From Dactylorhiza incarnata (Eukaryota > Streptophyta > Magnoliopsida > Asparagales > Orchidaceae), in assembly GCA_033032865.1 (NCBI GenBank), contig JAWHQI010000079.1, forward strand, positions 7,382,501-7,446,500: DNA of 64,000 bases, read 5' to 3'. The position numbers and the translations under genes are program-made. Of the stretch, positions 10,293 to 20,410 are shown in pieces (the first letter of the stretch is position 1; every line of letters starts with the position of its first letter). The notes below the pieces were generated by a model, which was not told the DNA's origin, did no database searches, and was given only the letters and a program-made list of their open reading frames with translations.

Positions 10293-10555
10293 ATTCCTAC
10301 CAAGGGTGGTAGAAGAGTAGATGTACCCAGTTTGATTGGGGAACTACTATAGATCCTTGTGTCTTCTGTGTTTGTGCAATTTTCTGTTCTGTGCTGTGCT
10401 GTGTGTTGTGATTTGTATTTATCTTGTTTTTATACTCACTCTGTTACACATATATATATCACTATTTTAATTCCGCTATAAAATAAGTTAAAACCATTTA
10501 ATACTCTATTCACCCCCCTCTAGAGTAAAGCTAAGATCTAATACATCACTTTCAT

Positions 10556-10730
10556 ATTTAACCCTTGCATTCTTCTTTATCACTAGCAAGGGTTCATCAT
10601 ATACAGATCCTGAATAACACCAAAACACATCATCCAGTGTGATAGCTGCTATAGGATTCATACTGCAGAATCCCAGTATTCTTCTTCTTTCTTACTTCTC
10701 TGTTATGATTATGTAATTGTAAAAGAGTCC
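10556..10730 (+). repeat. LTR-like scrap replacing the PBS and 5' gag of element A
   Basis: AGCAAGGGTTCATCATAT followed by ATCCTGA matches the antisense of the solo LTR near 35885-35930. No TGGTATCAGAG primer site follows the LTR end at 10554, and gag resumes only at its C-terminal half near 10733. A rearrangement therefore removed the PBS and about 700 bp of gag. Confidence 0.55.
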
Positions 10731-10732
10731 TA

Positions 10733-12140
10733 AGAATCCCTTCAGTTAAGATTCAAGAGATGGTTAAAGATAGAGGCCTCCAGAAGGAAGGAGAGGAGTT
10801 CAAGCAAACCAAGGTTTGACAAAACTTCTAAGCAGGAAATAATTTGCTTTTCTTACAGAAAACCTAGGCACATTGCCCCAAAATGTCCTGAAGAACTGAG
10901 GGACAGAAGCAACAACAAGAAGAAGGAGCACAAGAAGAAAACCTTCAAAAGATGGATAAAAGGGGAAAGGTTTCATTACTGAAACCTTGAGTGACTCAGA
11001 GATTGAGTCAAGTTCCCTTTCATCTGACAGTGATGAAGATAGTGCAGCTGAAGAAGCCTGTCTAATGGCTTTGGAAGATTCTACTGAAGAAAATCAGGTA
11101 ACTATGTTTGATAGCTTTGATTTATCTTCAGAAGATTTTAAAGAATGTTCTAAAGATTTTTGTCAAGATTATATTCATAGTAAAAAAGAACTCAACACAC
11201 TTCGAGAAGAACTAGAAGATCTTAGGAAAGACAATCTGTATTCAGTCAACTATGAATTAAGAAATAAGATGTATTGGAAAGAAAAAGAAAAAGATACATT
11301 AGCTAATGAAAGTTCCAATCTAAATGAAGAGCTTACAAAGGCAAAAGCCTTTGAGGACTCACTCCATGGGAGGAGTCAAAAACTTAAGGACATCACACAA
11401 AATCTCTCCATGAGATTTAAACATCTTGGTCTAGGAGCAGTGCCATCTACAAGCACACTTATCCCTAGCAAACATGCCTAGGAAAATCCTATAGTGTTCA
11501 TTAGACCTAGTATAAATCAACCTAATAACAACTTAGAATCATGTGAAGAACTAAACAACAACCCTAATAAAATCACTATATTCAATAGAGTAAATATCAC
11601 TAATAAAAAGGAATTATAGATAAAAACCCCTTAGAAAACTCAATAAAAAATTATAAAATTCTTAATAAAAGGAATTATGCGTCGACTATAACTCGACGTA
11701 GTTTTAAAGATGCGTCGAATGCAACTCGACGGAGTTCTGCATATGCTTCGACATCAACTCGAAGCAATTATGGGGGTCCATCGAATTCTACTCGACGCAA
11801 CTAATATTCTGCATCGAGTTATTATCGACGTAACTATGCAGTCACGTCGAATTACACTCGACACAACTTTATAGATGCGTCAATTTCTTCTCGACGCATG
11901 TTTTCAGAAGGAAATTTTCAATAATATAGACCTCTCTCTCTTATTTCTAATTACCATTCTAGATGCTCTTGGTGTTTCAAATTTTGGCACAAGACTAAAC
12001 ATTGCTGGCATAATAAACTAACACTTCTTCACCTTAAGGGGTATACTGAAAGACCAACTTATTCTTTCATAACTCCATATGATGATAGAAGAAAGAGACC
12101 CCAGCAAGTGAGGGTCAATGCTAATGTTTAATTGCATGTG
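10733..12140 (+). pseudogene. gag C-terminal half of element A
   Basis: The frame starts in a basic stretch (RFKRWLK...), then a first zinc knuckle near 10845 with C-x2-Y-x4-H-x4-C, the second cysteine changed to tyrosine. After a one-base frame shift near 10965 an open stretch (10987-11481) holds an acidic Ser/Asp/Glu region and a coiled coil (residues about 60-130: ELNTLREELEDLRK...). A TAG at 11479 is followed by a repeat peptide (11676-11905) and a second, complete knuckle near 11955-12010 (CSWCFKFWHKTKHC, C-x2-C-x4-H-x4-C). The role in the family is RNA binding and particle formation. The N-terminal UBN2 part is missing. Confidence 0.8.
11676..11905 (+). repeat. Translated TCGACG repeat in the gag tail
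   Basis: About six units of 33-39 bp carry GCGTCGAnnnnnnnCTCGACG. In the gag frame they encode a repeated motif near A-S-x-x-(T)-R-R-(S/N): ASTITRRS, ASNATRRS, ASTSTRSN, PSNSTRRN, ASSYYRRN, TSNYTRHN, ASISSRR. One TAA interrupts it. The DNA word equals the U3 palindrome word of the same element. The peptide is basic and Ser/Thr-rich. Confidence 0.75.
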
Positions 12141-12540
12141 CAGAGAGGAGACTGTTCTACCACCAACCAGTAGTGGTATCTGGACAGTGGATGCTCCATG
12201 CATATGACTGGAGCAAAGGAGATGCTAGAAGACTATAAGGCCAAGGAAGGCCCTAAGCCGATTTTTGGGAACTCCCACTCTGTTCAGATCAGAGGATATG
12301 GTGTGCTCAGAGTTAGAAAAATCTCCTTCTCTAAGGTTGCTTATGTTGAAGGTATCCAACATAATTTAATTAGTATTAGTCAGTCATGTGATGGTGAATA
12401 CAAAGTTGTGTTCACCAAGTCTCTTTATCATATAGGTGGTTCTATAACCAACCAAATAGTATTGACTGGACTTAGGAAGGGAAAAGTCTATATTGTAGAT
12501 TTGTGTATGCTAAGTCAGAGGTCTGTTTATTTAACTCCCA
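12141..12540 (+). pseudogene. Aspartic protease region of element A
   Basis: The catalytic motif WYLDSGCSMHMTG is encoded around 12174-12212, with D-S-G at 12183-12191, and is preceded by an in-frame TAG. Downstream residues (FGNSHSVQIRGYGVL, VEGIQHNLISISQSCD) match the copia protease-to-integrase linker. In the family this enzyme cleaves the polyprotein. The open frame 12198-12545 covers most of it, and a TAG at 12543 breaks it from integrase. Confidence 0.85.
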
Positions 12541-13552
12541 AATAGAAAACAATGAATTGTGGCATAGGAGGCTTAGTCACCTAAACTTTAAGACCATAAC
12601 TAATTTATCCAAGCTTAACCTAGTAAGAGGCTTGCCAATTGGTAAGTTTAAGAAAGACCATCCCTGTAGAGCCTACCAACTAGGAAAGCAGATCAAATCA
12701 TCATTCAAACCAATTGGTAAGAATGATTCCCCAAGAACCTTATATTTGTTGCACGTGGACCTATTTGGTCCTATCTCCACTCAAAGCTTAACAGGCAAGT
12801 CCTATACATTAGTCATTGTTGATGAATTTTCTAGATTCAGTCTGGTGTTCTTTCTAAAAGCTAAGTCAGACACCTTTAAGATCCTCTCAAGATTCATTAG
12901 ACAGATTCAATCTGAATTCAATACTCAAGTTGTTTTGATCAGAAGTGATCATGGTACTGAGTTTTAAAATCAGTTAATGTGTAGATTTTGTGAGGATGAA
13001 GGGATAAGATAAAGCTTTTCATCTTCTAGAACCCCCCAACAAAATGAGGTGGTTGAAAGGAAAAATAGAACTCTGATTGAATAAGGAAGGACATTATTGG
13101 CTGAATCCAATTTACCAAAGTCCTTTTAGGTTGAGGCAGTGAATATTGCCAACTATGTTCTAAATAGAAGTCTCACCCACAAGACCAAGTTGAATTTTCC
13201 CCATGAGTTATTGAAGGGAAAGACACCTATAGTCACATACTTTAGGATTTTTGGGTGTACTTGCTTCATTCTAAACAATGGAAAGAGTCATCTTGCCAAA
13301 TTTAACAAGAAGGCTGATGATGGAATATTTTTGGGATATTCCTCATCATGCAAGGCCCATAGGTGTTATAATAAAAGCTCTCTCAAAATTGAGGAGTTGA
13401 TGCATGTGGTATTTGATGAAACTAATATGTTTTACAAGGGGAAGGAAACTTCCACCAATGATATAATGCAGAAAGAAGACCAACATGTAGATCAAGTTGA
13501 AAGGCTTAACATATTGGATCATCCATCAGACTGCCAGGATAAAGGCAAATAG
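12541..13552 (+). pseudogene. Integrase of element A
   Basis: The GAG-pre-integrase zinc region begins LWHRRLSHLN (about 12558); its second cysteine is Tyr (CRAYQ instead of C-x2-C). The catalytic core has D in HVDLFGP, D in IRSDHGTEF and E in TPQQNEVVERKN. The C-terminal part has the FRIFGCTCFILN and GIFLGYSS signatures. Four in-frame stops, after GTEF and near 13009, 13081 and 13126, make it a relic. The DDE enzyme would insert cDNA into the genome. Confidence 0.88.
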
Positions 13553-13890
13553 AAAGCTGACAATAATTTAGATGAAGAGTCTGCTGCAGATGAGGATGAT
13601 ATTAAAGTGCCTGCTTTACCAAATACAGAGATCATGCTAGAGAATGAAGATGAGGGTCCCACAGTTAATGAGTAAGAGAAAATTCACTAGGAGGTGAATC
13701 CACTGAACAGTTCACTAAGAACCAAAATGACTCAAAAGGATCACCCTCCAACTCAGGTAATAGGAGATTTGATAGTGGGAGTGAAAATAAGGAATCAAAT
13801 AACAAAAATGAAACTATGCTGCAATGCTTCCTCTCACAATATGAGTCAAAGAAGTTTGAAGAGGCAGACAGTGACCTTCACTAGATAGCT
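13553..13890 (+). pseudogene. Integrase-RT linker of element A
   Basis: An acidic, Asn/Ser-rich stretch in broken frames with no conserved domain. It matches the variable spacer expected between copia integrase and reverse transcriptase. Confidence 0.5.
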
Positions 13891-14750
13891 GCCATGCAAG
13901 AAGAGCTAGCTCAATTTGAAAGGAACAAGGTCCGAACCTTAGTTGTGAGACCAAGAAATTATCCAGTTATTGGAACCAAATGGGTATTCGAAAACAAGAT
14001 GGACTCAATTGAAGACATAATTAGAAATAAGGCCAGGCTTGTTGCTCAAGGATACAAACAAGAGGGGGGAATTAACTTCAACCAAACATTTGCTCTAGTA
14101 GCAAGGCTGGAAGCAATCAGTTTGTTTCTTGCCTATGCAACACATATGAAGATAAAGGTTTATCAAATGGATGTGAAGAGTGCATTCCTAAATAGAACTC
14201 TTCAGGAAGAAGTATATGTGGATCAACCTCCTGGTTTTGTCAATCCATGTTATCCCTCTTCTGTTTATAAATTAAATAAAGCACTATATGGTCTCAAGCA
14301 AGCTCCAAGGGCTTGGTATGAAACCTTATCCACCTTTCTTCTAGAACACCCCTTTGTAAGGGGTAAGGTGGATAAAACACTCTTCACTAGAGCACATAAG
14401 AATCAGCTACTTCTAGTACAGATATATTTAGATGATATCATATTTGGCTCAACAGATCAAAGACTTTGCAAAAGATTTGCTAACCTAATACAGTCTAGAT
14501 TTGAGATGAGTGGCATGGGGGAATTATCCTACTTTCTTGGTCTTCAAGTGAAGCAAACTGCAGATGACATTTTCATTTCCCAATCCAAGTATACCAGAGA
14601 ACACATCAAGAGGTTTGGGATGGAAAATGTCTCTATCATGAAAAACCCCATGACTACCAATACTATTCTTGATAGAGATGAGAAGGGTAAGTCCTTTGAT
14701 CAGAAGACTTACATAGGAGCCATTGGCTCACTCCTCTATTTGACAACTAG
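13891..14750 (+). pseudogene. Reverse transcriptase of element A, interrupted by element B
   Basis: An open stretch from 13894 starts [13 protein letters not shown] and has [29 protein letters not shown], the PPGF and [12 protein letters not shown] motifs and the active site IYLDDIIFG (YLDD in place of the usual YVDD), then [17 protein letters not shown]. It breaks at 14750 within LLYLTTS. The reading resumes after element B at 21624 with RPDIMFA, so the insertion split one continuous gene. About 95 residues into the frame lies the first catalytic Asp (MDVKSAF). Confidence 0.92.
14746..14750 (+). other. Target-site duplication of element B, left copy (ACTAG)
   Basis: ACTAG abuts TGTTGAAAAAC. 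The right copy at 21619-21623 is GCTAG, with one mismatch. Removing the element and one copy restores the RT frame across the site. Confidence 0.8.
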
Positions 14751-15149
14751 TGTTGAAAAACTTGAGGTCCGGAGATGAAGTAAAATACAGAACACTTCAC
14801 AAAACTTTCCACAAGTATAGCAACATAATGACAATGGGAAGAACGAATAGTGCTATGGTATTAACTATCTCCTTACAATTCGAGGTATACATGGCGAGAC
14901 GTGATTCATAAGAATCACGGAGGAGAGAAGCACAAACACAAAAACTACAAGCTGCTGGCGACCTGACACCTTGAGATCGCCAGACCGCGTGAACAGACAA
15001 GCCAGATGGATAACCCATGAGACCGCGCGAACATAGCACAAGCCGCACCTGTCAGACCGCAACCACAGACTGCCCGACCTGCTGCTTTATTCAACTGCTG
15101 AAAGACAACCAGTTCGCACTCCTTAATCGCCCAGACCGCACGGTCTTGA

Positions 15150-15428
15150 CACTACTAGAAAATTGACTTTTAGCCACGCTCGTATTGCCCACGGTCATTT
15201 TCCGTGGCAAACAGTCAAACTATCGTGGCTAAAAGTCTAAAATTGTGGCTAAAAGTCATAGAAAAAAGGGTATTTTCCACAGAAAGAGCATGACAAATAC
15301 TTTTTTGCCACACTCGTATTGCCCACGCCCATTTGCCACGGTAGTCCGTGGCTAAAAGTCTTTAGCCACGATTTTGGACTTTTAGCCACGGTAATTTGCC
15401 CTGGCTAAAAGTCATTTTTCTAGTAGTG
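15150..15428. mobile_element. CACTA-superfamily MITE, 279 bp
   Basis: Terminal inverted repeats CACTACTAGAAAA / TTTTCTAGTAGTG, flanked by the 3-bp duplication TGA (15147-15149 and 15429-15431), are diagnostic of CACTA (En/Spm) elements. The interior has subterminal copies of TTTAGCCACG and CGTGGCTAAAAG in both orientations and no coding capacity. The right LTR of B lacks it, so it came after B inserted. Movement would need a CACTA transposase from elsewhere. Confidence 0.95.
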
Positions 15429-15769
15429 TGATCACAGAAGAACCCGCGAACACTTGCCAACAAAAACTGCTTCCTGATGCAGACGGCAACTCAAGATCGC
15501 CTGGCCACTTAAGACCGCCTGATCAACTGAGTTCGCTGCACAGTCCAAGAACACTTAAACACAGTCTGCTCGGACTGGTTTATTCAAAGCTGGAAGAAAG
15601 GAGAAAAGCTGACCGCGAGCTGGTAGTCGCTAACATGCGAACAACACAAACCGATCAGTCAAAATCTCAGACCGCGCGACCTCAAATTGAGACCGGCACA
15701 ATCAAGCCAACTTTGGTTCTTACAGTTCTTTGTTATTAATGAAGGGCCATGCACCCCTATTTATAGGCG

Positions 15770-16215
15770 AGCAAACGGATGTCTTCACCGCACAAACTGG
15801 GATATAATAACCGCCCATCAGATCGCCAGTGGTCTCACAAGACAGACCGCCCGAGCTCAGCAAGGCTAACAGCTCCCTTATTGAACCATACAGTTATATA
15901 CAAAACCACCCGGTTACCGCGGTCATCAAAAACAGACCGCCCGATCTTATTGCAAAAGCAAGAACTTCTTCAGTAACCCAGACCGACTAGAACAGCACGT
16001 CAGACCGCCCGGTCATTGCAAAAAGGCTGACCTACTTAAACATCTGACCGAATTGAACAAGTCGCTAGATCAACCAGTGCAAGCCGCCCGGACACTTAGC
16101 GGTCTCCCAGATCAGACCGCCCAGATCAGACCGCCTGAGACAAAATCGGCCAGAGCACCAACGCATACCGCGTGGTCTCTGCGGTCTCCAATTTGTAGAC
16201 CGCCCAGCACCATTC
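15770..16215 (-). repeat. GACCGC/GCGGTC cluster in U3 of element B
   Basis: AGACCGCCCG, GCGGTCTC, ACCGCGGTC and related words occur about 15-18 times on both strands between the LTR start and the TATA box. The right LTR has the same set at 21150-21595. The octamer GCGGTCTC also dominates the unrelated repeat block at 4715-5860. Confidence 0.75.
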
Positions 16216-16233
16216 CACTTCCACTTCAAAAAT

Positions 16234-17280
16234 TTAACACTCCCCCTTGAAGTGGGAAGTGGAAGTCAGCCCAAGCAAACTCCGCAACTGACCAAATGGT
16301 CCCTTCGACAGCGGCTTTGTAAATATGTCAGCAACATTCTCCTTGCTCTGCACATGCTCCACAGTCAGAGATCCCTCCAACACCTTCTCACGAATGAAAT
16401 GGTGATGAATCTCTATGTGCTTCGTAAGCGCGTGACAAACTGGATTGTTCACCAGTTTGATAGCACTCTCATTGTCACCACGTAGCAGAGTAGGACCTCG
16501 CACCTCCCTATGAATGTCCTCCATAAGCCTCCTAAGCCAGATGACTTCCTGAGCCGCCAAAGCTGAAGCTTTGTACTCCGCTTCTGTGGTGGAGACAGAC
16601 ACAGAATCCTGCTTCTTGCTGCACCATGATATAGCTGTAGAGCCTGTCCTAAAGACATATCCTGACGTCGATCTCCGGTCATCCGAATCTCCTCCATAAT
16701 CAGCATCCATGTACCCATGCAAACAAAAGACCGAATCACTCCCATAGAAGAGACCCAAATCCAAGGTGTATTTGACATACTTCAAGATACTCATAGCCGC
16801 CACAAGATGAGGCTTCCGAGGCTCTGCCATAAACCGACTCACCCTGCCAACTACATAAGCAATATCTGGCCTCGTGCTCGTCAAGTATATCAGGCTTCCA
16901 ACCAAAGCCCAGGACACCAAAGGATCGGTAAGAACCTTCCCTTCATCTCGTCGAAGATGAACTCCAACCTCCAGTGGAGTAGAGCTACTCTTCCCCCCTT
17001 CCTTGCCGAACCTCTTCACGATTCGATCTGCATAGCCTTTTTGGGAAACATGCATACTGCTCTCTTTCCTCTCCATTTCGAGCCCAAGGAAATGGTGGAG
17101 CTCACCCAAATCCTTCATCTCGAATCTGATAGCTCGCTCAGCACAAAGCCTAGCTACCTCCACTTCAGAATTCCGCGTGACGATCATATCGTCAACGTAC
17201 AGTAGCACTAAGACCTGAAGCTCCCCCGTCTTCTTTACGAATAAGCATGAATCTGAATTAGAAGCAAAGTATCCACAGAA
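16234..17280 (-). pseudogene. RT C-terminus and RNase H of element B
   Basis: The open frame at 17208-16234 contains LLYVDDMIVTRN (RT active site YVDD), LGELHHFLGLEM, YLTSTRPDIAY and, as RNase H, GYMDADYGGD, RSTSGYVF, TEAEYKA and RGDNESAI, ending VADIFTKPLSKGPF...FKGEC. It is split from the upstream RT by a TAG at 17281. The terminal codons overlap the polypurine tract. Confidence 0.92.
16240..16251 (-). other. Polypurine tract of element B
   Basis: The minus strand reads TCAAGGGGGAG directly before the 3' LTR TGTTAA. The tract is also coding: the polyprotein end FKGEC uses AAGGGGGAG, and its TAA stop lies inside the LTR. Confidence 0.85.
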
Positions 17281-18036
17281 CTAGAGGTATTCTGCTATCT
17301 TCCCGTACCACGCCCGATGCGCTTGCTTCAAGCCGTAAAGAGCCTTCTTGAGCTTGTAAACATATCTTGGGCGCTCTTCGGATACATAACCAGGTGGCTG
17401 ATCCATGAAGATATCCTTGTCAATCTCTCCATATAAGAAAGCGTTCTTCACATCGAGTTGCCAAACCTTCCACCCTTGGCAAGCTGCCAATGCGATCACC
17501 ACTCGGACCGAAGTCATCTTGGAAACAGGGCTAAACGTTTCTTCATAATCCTCCCCATACTTCTGAGAGAAACCTCGAGCTACAAGGCAAGCCTTGTACC
17601 GCTCAATACTTCCGTCAGCCTTCTTCTTCAGTTTGAAAATCCACTTGCAAGTCACCGGAGTAACTCCCTTAACCTTAGGCACCAAGTCCCAAGTCTCATT
17701 TTTCCTGAGGGCAACCATCTCTTCATCCATGGCTCCTTCCCACTCCTTGACTCCAACGGTATTTTCATAATAAGATGGCTCTCTCTCATCCAGGGGACCT
17801 GCGAAGAAACATGAGATAAAGCTCACCAAGTTCCCGCCCGTATACCGATCAAGTGGAATAATGGTCCTCTTGGACCTCCTCAGAGCTTGACTCTGAACCA
17901 CCTTTTCCACTGCAGCTTCTAGACTAGCTCTCCTTTCAGGTAGACATGGAGCATCGCTCCCACTGCTTCCAGAACCTGAAGCACCTGACCCAGAGCTAGA
18001 AATACCTGGAGCACCTGGAGAAACAAGCAACTCCAC
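17281..18036 (-). pseudogene. RT N-terminal half of element B
   Basis: After a Ser/Gly-rich linker the frame has WEGAMDEEM, WKIFKLKKKADG-type palm entry motifs (CKWIFKLKKK), ARGFSQKYGEDYEETFSPV, WQLDVKNAFLYGEI and QPPGYV. It ends LYGLKQAHRAWYGKIAEYL before a TAG. The usual PRAWY is HRAWY here. Confidence 0.9.
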
Positions 18037-19113
18037 CAGAACTTCCTTTGCAGCTTTCTCTGGTCCACCATCTACCCTGCTTCCTTATAACTCAACAGAA
18101 GAGCTACCTCGGTATGACATCAGCTTGTCAAATACCACATCCATAGAGACCACATATCTCCGTGTCTCGGGATCCATACATCTCCACCCTTTCTTCTGGT
18201 CATCATAACCGACGAAGACTAGTTTCCTTTCCTTAGCATCTAGCTTCGTTCAAAGGGCATCCATAACATGCACATAGTAGGTAGAACCGAACACTCGAAA
18301 GTGTTCCACGCTTGGATTCTCCTTGAACAACAACTCATGAGGGGGCTTCATGTTGATGGTATTGAGAGGCATCCGGTTGATAACATAGGCCGCACAAGAT
18401 ATTCCCTCTGCCCCAAAAGACTTTGGGATACTCTTGGCATGAAGCCAACATTTGCAGGCCTCCGTCAGATGACGGATCTTCCGCTCTGCAATTCCGTTCT
18501 GTTGTGGAGTGTGAGCACACGAAAGCTCTCTTTGAATGCCATGCTTCCTGCATAAGTTAAAGAACACCTTGGAGGTGAACCCCCCTCCATTGTCAGTTCT
18601 GAACCTCTTGACCCGCAGGTTAAGCCGACCTTCCACCAGCTCCTTGAACTCCACAAACCTCTCGAACGCCTCCGACTTCTCCTTCAGAAAATATACCCAA
18701 GTATATCTGGTGAAGTCATCAACCAAAATCAGCATATACCTGCTACCTCCAAGACTGGCAGTGTTGGTAGGTCCAAACAGATCACCATGTATACACTCCA
18801 ATGGTCTTTTACATCTGCTTTGTGATTTGTCAAATGGAAGACGTTGAGCCTTACCAAACTGACAACCTGCACAAATATGACCTTCTACGAAAGATGACAA
18901 GCTAGGCAGACCTTTCACCAGGCCTCTTCCCGCCATAGCTTTCAACTTATCCATCCCAACATGCCCAAGTCTTTCGTGCCAGATAGCGGCGCTGTCGTTA
19001 ACCCTCATCTTATCAACATAAGAACTTGTTGAAAGAACAAACAAGTTCTTCACCCGTCTCCCTACATGAGTGACCTCAACTTTCACAACTGAAACATTCC
19101 AGAGAAATTTCAC
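18037..19113 (-). pseudogene. Integrase of element B
   Basis: The GAG-pre-integrase part reads IWHERLGHVG...CAGCQFGK (H-x3-H and C-x2-C intact). The core has D in IHGDLFGP, D in FRTDNGGGF (usually NGGEF) and E in TPQQNGIAERK. The C-terminal part has FRVFGSTYYVHV, a stop at 18250, then VFVGYDDQKKGWRC and VVFDKLMSYRG. Apart from the stop and a G for E near the second catalytic motif, it is well preserved. Confidence 0.9.
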
Positions 19114-19786
19114 TTATGTTGGACCGAACAGAATGTGATAGCCAGCATCCACTGCTTTCATTGGTCACCGAGAAGAGGTTCTTCTTCATCCCCGGAACAT
19201 GATAGACACTCTTCAACGTAAGAGTACCTCTATCATCGTTCAAATAAACCACACCCTCCTTCTCTACTTCATGTATAGTATCATCAGTCGTAATGATATC
19301 GTCATTACCTGTATATGCTTGCAATGAGGAGAACTTCGACTCATACCCGGTGAGGTGATGATCACACCCAGAGTCCACTATCCAATCATCTTGATAGTTG
19401 ATGGAATTCATAGCCCGAACACACGTGCCCGTCATGAATGCACCTCCACCACCCCAACTACCTTCAGAATTGGAACCAACCTCCTCCTTCCCTGCAGCAT
19501 ACCCTGGCTGAAGATTGACTTTGCAGTCTCTTTTGAAATGACCAAGCTTGTTGTACCTGAAGCATCTAGGTCCTTCCCACTTCTTCCCATCACGCTTAGG
19601 AGCATAGCTCCTCTCCTGCTGATATGAAGTAAACAGACCATCATCTCCATATGTCTTCTTCTTCTTGTCCCATCTCTTCTTCTTGCCAGAGAAGAGAACC
19701 TCACCTTCTCCCCCAGAGACAGACATCCCATCCATTTGCTTAGCCAAACTTTCTTGCGAAGAAAGTAAGTTCTCCATCTCCAGCAA
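19076..19786 (-). pseudogene. gag zinc knuckle and protease of element B
   Basis: A basic stretch (KKKRWDKKKK) leads to a knuckle CFRYNKLGHFKRDC, where the second Cys of C-x2-C is Tyr. The protease site WIVDSGCDHHLTG and downstream VYHVPGMKKNLFSV follow. The frame shifts just before the integrase frame begins (about 19113). Confidence 0.88.
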
Positions 19787-19792
19787 TGAAGG

Positions 19793-20380
19793 CTAATTGG
19801 CCCAGCCTTGAACAGAAGTAAGAAAGGCCACATACTCCCCCTGCAAGCTGCGGATTATGTGCCTCTTCAGCTTAGCTTCTGAGATAGGCTCATCCGGGTC
19901 CAATGCCGATATCTCAGCGCAAAGGTTCTTCATATTCAAGAAGAATGTTGAGATAGACAGATCTCCCTGAGTTGCTTTCGCCAACTCATTCTCCAAGAAC
20001 TGTAGCCTAGCTACATTCTTCTTATTGAACAAGACATCCAAGGCTGTCCAAATTTCAGAAGCTGATCTACATCCGATAATATGATCAAACAACTCCGGGA
20101 TTATAGATCTCTTGAGAGTGAACTCCACTTTAGCATTCATTCTCCTCCAAGCTTTCACGAGCTCAGCATTCCCTTCAGCAGGAATAACAGCTTGTCTTGC
20201 TTCTCCTCCTACAACCTCCCACAAATCCTCGCCAAGAAGATAGCTCTCCATGCAAGACTTCCACTTCTTGAAGTTAGCCTGCGTAAGAAGCTCAATACAA
20301 AGACCTCTAGCATATCCTCCTTCCATTGCTATCCCACTGGTTGCTAACCAACTTGAGGAACCCGAGAGAAGTCTCAGCAA
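19793..20380 (-). pseudogene. gag (UBN2 region) of element B
   Basis: The frame starts 19 bases after the PBS; a second ATG (MEGGYARGLCIELL) is the likelier family start. It has NFKKWKSCMESYL, LWEVVGGEA, SASEIWTALDVLF and LKRHIIRSLQGEY, typical of copia UBN2 gag. A TAG at 19795-19793 separates it from the knuckle part. Confidence 0.88.
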
Positions 20381-20398
20381 CTACTGCTTAGCAACCTT

Positions 20399-20410
20399 GC
20401 TCTGATACCA
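20399..20410 (-). other. Primer binding site of element B
   Basis: The minus strand reads TGGTATCAGAGC immediately after the 5' LTR end (CAACA), a perfect 12-base initiator-tRNA-Met match. Confidence 0.95.

Larger units (their letters stand above)
7795..10554 (+). repeat. 5' LTR of element A (2760 bp)
   Basis: It starts TGTTGGGAAAAATACCC and ends CATCACTTTCA. The first 830 bp align with the 3' LTR beginning at 24422, with many substitutions. It is about 1 kb longer than LTRs of element C (1683 bp). The extra length includes the TTCGACGAA array at 8935-9400, and a TGTTGGAACAACC at 8801 could mark another insertion whose end I could not find. The C-tract-TCTAGAG signature is at 10511-10523. 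Short frames at 8317-8783, 8938-9394 and 9566-9754 are not credible genes. Confidence 0.8.
14751..16239 (-). repeat. 3' LTR of element B (1489 bp including a MITE)
   Basis: It aligns along its length with the right LTR except for the 279-bp CACTA insertion plus its TSD, which explains the 281-bp size difference. The minus-strand TATA box is TATAAATA at 15766-15759. U3 (16239-15770) is filled with GACCGC words. A few percent of positions differ between the two LTRs by eye. Confidence 0.92.
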
